Assembly: GCA_914767715.1 (NCBI GenBank)
Contig: OU612069.1
Coordinates: 12,583,387 to 12,647,386, forward strand
DNA length: 64,000 bases
From: Membranipora membranacea
Lineage: Eukaryota > Bryozoa > Gymnolaemata > Cheilostomatida > Membraniporidae
Direction of reading: 5' to 3'
The translations under genes and the position numbers were made by a program. The notes under the pieces are model-generated. The model did not search any database. It was given only the letters and a program-made list of their open reading frames with translations, and had not been told where the DNA came from. Of the stretch, positions 60,200-64,000 are shown piece by piece (position 1 is the stretch's first letter; every line of letters starts with the position of its first letter).

Positions 60200-60700
60200 A
60201 ATTCAATATAATTCATTTAATATTTTATTAATTATACACTGATTACCAGCTGATTCTTATAAATTCAATTAATGGGGAGCATTCTAAGTTTACTTTGCCT
60301 GCTCTATTATAGTCTTATCAAGTGATAGCTTTCCAGTAAGAAGCGCTTCTATTTTCAATTAGTCACAAGCTTTATTTACATACTACTTGAATCTAAATCT
60401 GCAGTCCAAAAATCATATCCTACATATTCTCATATAATTCTCCCGTCTAACCGAGTACCACTGGGAGCTATCAAGATTGATTGTTCTAGCCCTTGGCATC
60501 CTAAGGTGTATATCTCAACTGTGTACCCGTCTTCTGACAGACTCATGAAAAGACATGCAACCAAACTGGAAAGACAGCTAAACACTACCAGGGGTCCCAG
60601 AATTGGGCCATTTGAGATCAGACAGCCCTTACATATACGCTGTGTTAACTGGGTAGCTGAAGTAGAATAGAATGAGCCTGTGGGGCAAAGGACAGCACAA
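60200..60700. other. Unassigned right-arm segment
   Basis: No counterpart clearly seen in the left arm between 12,000 and 13,000. Phrases at 60,480-60,640 could be the tail of a non-LTR RT, but no motif is firm enough to call. Confidence 0.35.
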
Positions 60701-61152
60701 CTCCAAGTAGTGAATAGCGGCTAGCTGTTAGCGCCATGAACCCATTTTTTCTTGGGAATGGTAAAAATTACAATAGCAAGTCTAGTGGGTGATTCTGTTT
60801 GATTCAAAACTATTGTTCATACTTTGCTACGCGCGCAACAAGTTGATCCAATGACCAGCCAGCTACATGTTTCAGTCAAATAGGGGACCGTGTCTTTTTT
60901 GTTTAACATATCACAATAAAATACATGAGACACAGGTCCGAAACTGTTGAGGGGGGGGGGAAGCCTGTAAGGTTGTAAGGTATTGGAGGATGTGCTTTCT
61001 AACCTTTCGTCCAATTTATTTTTATATTGGTGTCCAATTTTCCAAAACTTCCAACTCCAAGTAGTGAATGGCGACTAGCTGTTAGCGCCATTAACCCATT
61101 CTTTCCATGGGGATGGTTAGAAGGCACAATTTAGTATAGTGGGTGATTCTGT

Positions 61153-61377
61153 TTGATACAATGCATGAACTTAATTATTGTTCATATTTTGTTATGCACA
61201 CAACAAGTTAATCCAATGTCCAGCCAGCTACATGTTTCTGTCACAAATTTTTATGAAACATGGTGCATAATCAAACAGCAAAGGTTTTTTACTGATCGCC
61301 CAGAGTATTATCAAATAGGGGACCGTGTCTCTCTTTGGATAACATATCAAGATAAATTATATGGGGCAAAGGTCTAA
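61153..61377 (+). other. Open stretch within an array unit, 74 codons
   Basis: An open frame from 61,153 to the TAA at 61,377 covers the position of the exon-like block in this unit; the acceptor context there is degraded and the donor reads AAAGGTC. It encodes a hydrophilic C-terminal part (F-Y-E-T-W, R-P-E-Y-Y-Q-I-G-D-R-V-S-L-W). It matches no family I know, and neighbouring units break the frame. More likely chance than gene. Confidence 0.25.
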
Positions 61378-61479
61378 AGTCGAGGCATTTGTAGTTGCTT
61401 CCTTTCCACCTGGTCACGTCGAGGCGACTGGGAGAGCAACTCGCATACAGGCAAACGGATTAAACTTGATCTAGAGTTT

Positions 61480-62050
61480 ATCTAGAGATTTAGTTGTGAA
61501 GATGAAGAGGTTTTATGAAAATTAAAAACACTAGCACAAGTCAGCACCTTTGATAGAGCTGCCGTAATGCCAGCAATGCTGCCCTTGTACTACCATTGGC
61601 TGTTAGAGTCCGAGTTTCCTTTCTCTGGTACAAAAACATTGACAGTAAATTGATAGCCTTCTTTGTACACCTTTTAATGTCAGAACATACGCAAAATACA
61701 TGTGAATAACAATGGATCTTAACTCAGATTAGCTTAATTTCTCAAATCAAATGCGGGTCCATTGTCGTGACGTTGATTATACAATATTCTGTAGTCGATC
61801 AGGTTTCTTTTGTTTTGAAAGTTACAATGGCTTGTCTCGCATCTAGATTCAAAGCCTTAATTTAAGAATGTGTTTGTTGCATTTCTCTTTCCATTATAGA
61901 AAACCCGTTCCGAATAACCAAACTGTTAAGATCTCATAACAGACGGCACTTCACACCACGTCATATCAGATTTTACCGATTTCGCCCAGTATCAGGTTTT
62001 GTTGCAGCACCACGCAATTTCTTGGTTGTACATCCAACTATACTTAGGAT
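61480..62050 (+). repeat. Array unit, close sister of 55,440-56,120
   Basis: Contains the exon-like block 61,900-61,995 (acceptor CCATTATAG, end ATCAG|GTTTTG). The donor is weaker than in the sister unit. Confidence 0.72.
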
Positions 62051-63769
62051 CTTTGAATTATACCCTCGCGTAACTTCATGTATATGCTAGCTCTATTAAA
62101 GTAACCTGCTCTCTTATGGTCATTTTACATTAGAACATTTGTTCAAACTATTTTGATGGTATAGTCAAGCAGATAAGTTCATAATACACATATCTTCATT
62201 TCACATCGTACAAGGTTTTACCAATCATCGCGTAAAAATCCAACTCATTTTAGGTTTTGTCAATTACTGCTACAGTCTGCTGTTCTAACGTTCGGTCATC
62301 GTGTAATTTCACATCTATTCTTGAGAATGGAATTATCTGACACAGTATTGCTCTTTGATGGCCAATAGAATTAAGTGTTTAAAGATATCAAGATATTGAT
62401 CAATATATGTCGATATCAGGTGGGACGTTTTTGATTCAGGCCATATTTAATTGCTCGATATGATATTCGTTGCTACGATATTGGTTGATATCAGATGGTT
62501 CATCATCGATATACAGTACATTTCGTGGTGGGGCGTTTTCGATATAGACCATATTTTGGTGAGACAATTATTATTAGACCACTTTCTTGTTATGGTTGTC
62601 TTCCCATGGTAAATGGAAAGGCAATTACCATATTTATAGGAAATGATTGCTAGATTTCTCTGATGTCGACATACAATATCAAAATGTAATTACCCTTAAT
62701 TTCGGTTATGATCGATATCAATATACTTTGTTGCCAAAATATCATTTGACTTGTTAGCAATTTCACACAGCACCAATCAGGAGGTTCGGTTCTGTGTATT
62801 AGTTGACATATAAACAGTAAGACAAGCCAGAAGAAATCAGCACCTTCCAAAGCGCAGCAAAAATAGAAACCTCACAAAACAATTAATTTGCCAAGTGAAA
62901 ATATACGGAATTCAGTGAACAGCCCTTGTATTACAATGGGCTGTTTGGGTTTGAGTTTTGCAGCTTGTTTGATAACATTAGGAAAAATTACTATGTTTGT
63001 TCCTGTAACAATATCAAAACCTATGCTAAATACTTTTATGGTGTTGTATCTGAAACTAGGGTTTTAGGATGACCAATACAACTAAACTCATCAATACAAT
63101 CGATAGAACAGGCTCACCTAAAAAAAAACTGTTACAAATAACTGATTTCTCAAGCAAGATCCTCTCAGTGCAGAGCTATCAGTTGAGTGTCCTCTCTACT
63201 AGCCGCCAGCCTTGTGGGGAGACTCTATGAGTAATGAGTAATCTGGCTGTCCTCATGACTATACATGTTGTACAACAAACAGTCATAAGTAGAGTCCTTT
63301 CCCAATCTCGTCTTATCGTCTTATTGTTTCGCTTTTTCGGTTTATTTTCTTTTTGCATTTTTGTTGTAGCGTCCTACTTTTGTTTGGATCCATAACATGC
63401 TAGGTTAAATATATATTACAGTTGGTACAAAGATATAACATGATTCCTCAGAACAAAATATGAAAGTAGTTTGCACTATCTGTTTGCCGCTATATGACTG
63501 CCTGGTTTGTGGCTCAGGCATGTTATTTATACCTTTGTACTGCAACTACATGTAGAATGGGAGTTGCCTTAACTTTATGTGTGTTGGGGCAACTCCATAT
63601 TAAATTACAATGGCTATTAGAACTTGTTTAATTTTCATTATAACAAAAGGACAATAGATTTTAACTCAGATTAGCCTTGCTTTACAACATGAATGCTGCT
63701 GATCCTTCATGGTTTTGATCATCAACTGTTTTTTATAATCATCATATTTCATAGGTTTAAACACAGATT

Positions 63770-64000
63770 TAATAATAAACCTAGACAGGACACTATATGA
63801 CGCATTAGCATTGAGGCACTTAATTGTGGGCAACGTAACGTCATTGGAAGGTGTAGAAGCAGTGATGCTATCACTGATTTACTCTCCAAGATCCGGGTTA
63901 TTTATCAATAACTCGATCAATTTTGATCGGATTTCAAGTTTGAAAATTACAATAGAATAAGCAGCTTGTCCTGAACAGTTTGATACTATTTTTTTTTGAA
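63770..64000. repeat. Outer end of right arm, first half of a possible palindrome
   Basis: 63,780-63,975 aligns inverted with 9,210-9,330 and, in direct orientation, with 8,985-9,195. The latter match includes TTTTGATCGGA and TTGAAAATT beyond the arm end. The second half of a palindrome like the one at 8,985-9,335 would lie outside the window. Confidence 0.7.

Larger units (their letters stand above)
48920..63960 (+). repeat. Right arm of giant inverted repeat
   Basis: Inverted counterpart of 9,196-21,960; see the anchors there. The inner limit is approximate: homology to the SLX4 last intron is clear from about 48,935 (GTTCATAGAGAAAAACTTTG) and fades inward. It is about 2.3 kb longer than the left arm, partly through the RT relic at 56,915-58,157, SINE 53,323-53,560 and MITE 52,395-52,503, for which the left arm shows uninterrupted sequence. 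The outer end reaches the edge of the window and may continue. Confidence 0.9.

Noticed and set aside
9196-63960. Interpretation as a giant DNA transposon with terminal inverted repeats (Maverick-like or similar)
   Set aside because: The spacer holds host genes with introns and no integrase, transposase, polB or capsid genes, and the left arm begins within a host intron. Segmental inverted duplication fits better.

Overview
The window is animal nuclear DNA. It is AT-rich, its genes have many small exons with consensus GT...AG introns, and it is crowded with decayed retrotransposons, tRNA-derived SINEs, foldback elements and MITEs. The SLX4 gene has the metazoan-type order UBZ4, BTB, SAP-like, C-terminal SLX1-binding domain. 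A marine invertebrate is most likely, but I cannot name the phylum.

Layout. 1-9,000 is a transposon graveyard: a non-LTR endonuclease relic, a Ty3/gypsy-type pol relic on the minus strand, and a PHD-endonuclease-RT non-LTR element (plus strand) lying between the two gypsy blocks. About 9,200-21,960 and about 48,920-63,960 are the two arms of one very large imperfect inverted repeat, roughly 12.8 and 15 kb. Their spacer of about 27 kb holds four protein-coding genes, all on the minus strand. In transcription order they are: a secreted NHL-repeat protein (48,397-43,423; 6 exons, 483 aa); a secreted 178-aa protein of unknown function (41,928-39,330; 6 exons); a 112-aa single-pass membrane protein (36,654-35,644; 3 exons); and SLX4, the structure-specific endonuclease scaffold (34,795-21,738; 17 exons, 1,637 aa, all exon phases consistent). 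I assembled these gene models by hand from splice sites and reading frames.

The most interesting point is where the inverted repeat meets SLX4. The last coding exon of SLX4 lies inside the left arm, and the right arm carries a second copy (49,064-49,156) of identical length. That copy has an open frame and an intact acceptor, and it points the other way. Recombination between the arms would invert the four-gene core and still give SLX4 a terminal exon, changing its last 30 residues and its 3'UTR. The copy has AATAAC where the resident gene has AATAAA. Beyond the terminal exon, both arms are built from diverged repeats of a 1-2 kb unit. Each unit contains an exon-like block with splice signals but no coding potential, plus a small hairpin. 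Insertions present in only one arm (an RT relic, a SINE, MITEs) give natural empty sites for dating the duplication. One MITE family shows 9-bp target duplications in several copies.

I saw no rRNA, credible free-standing tRNA, CRISPR array or prokaryotic feature. Identity estimates are by eye. Duplication by misassembly of diverged haplotypes is not excluded.
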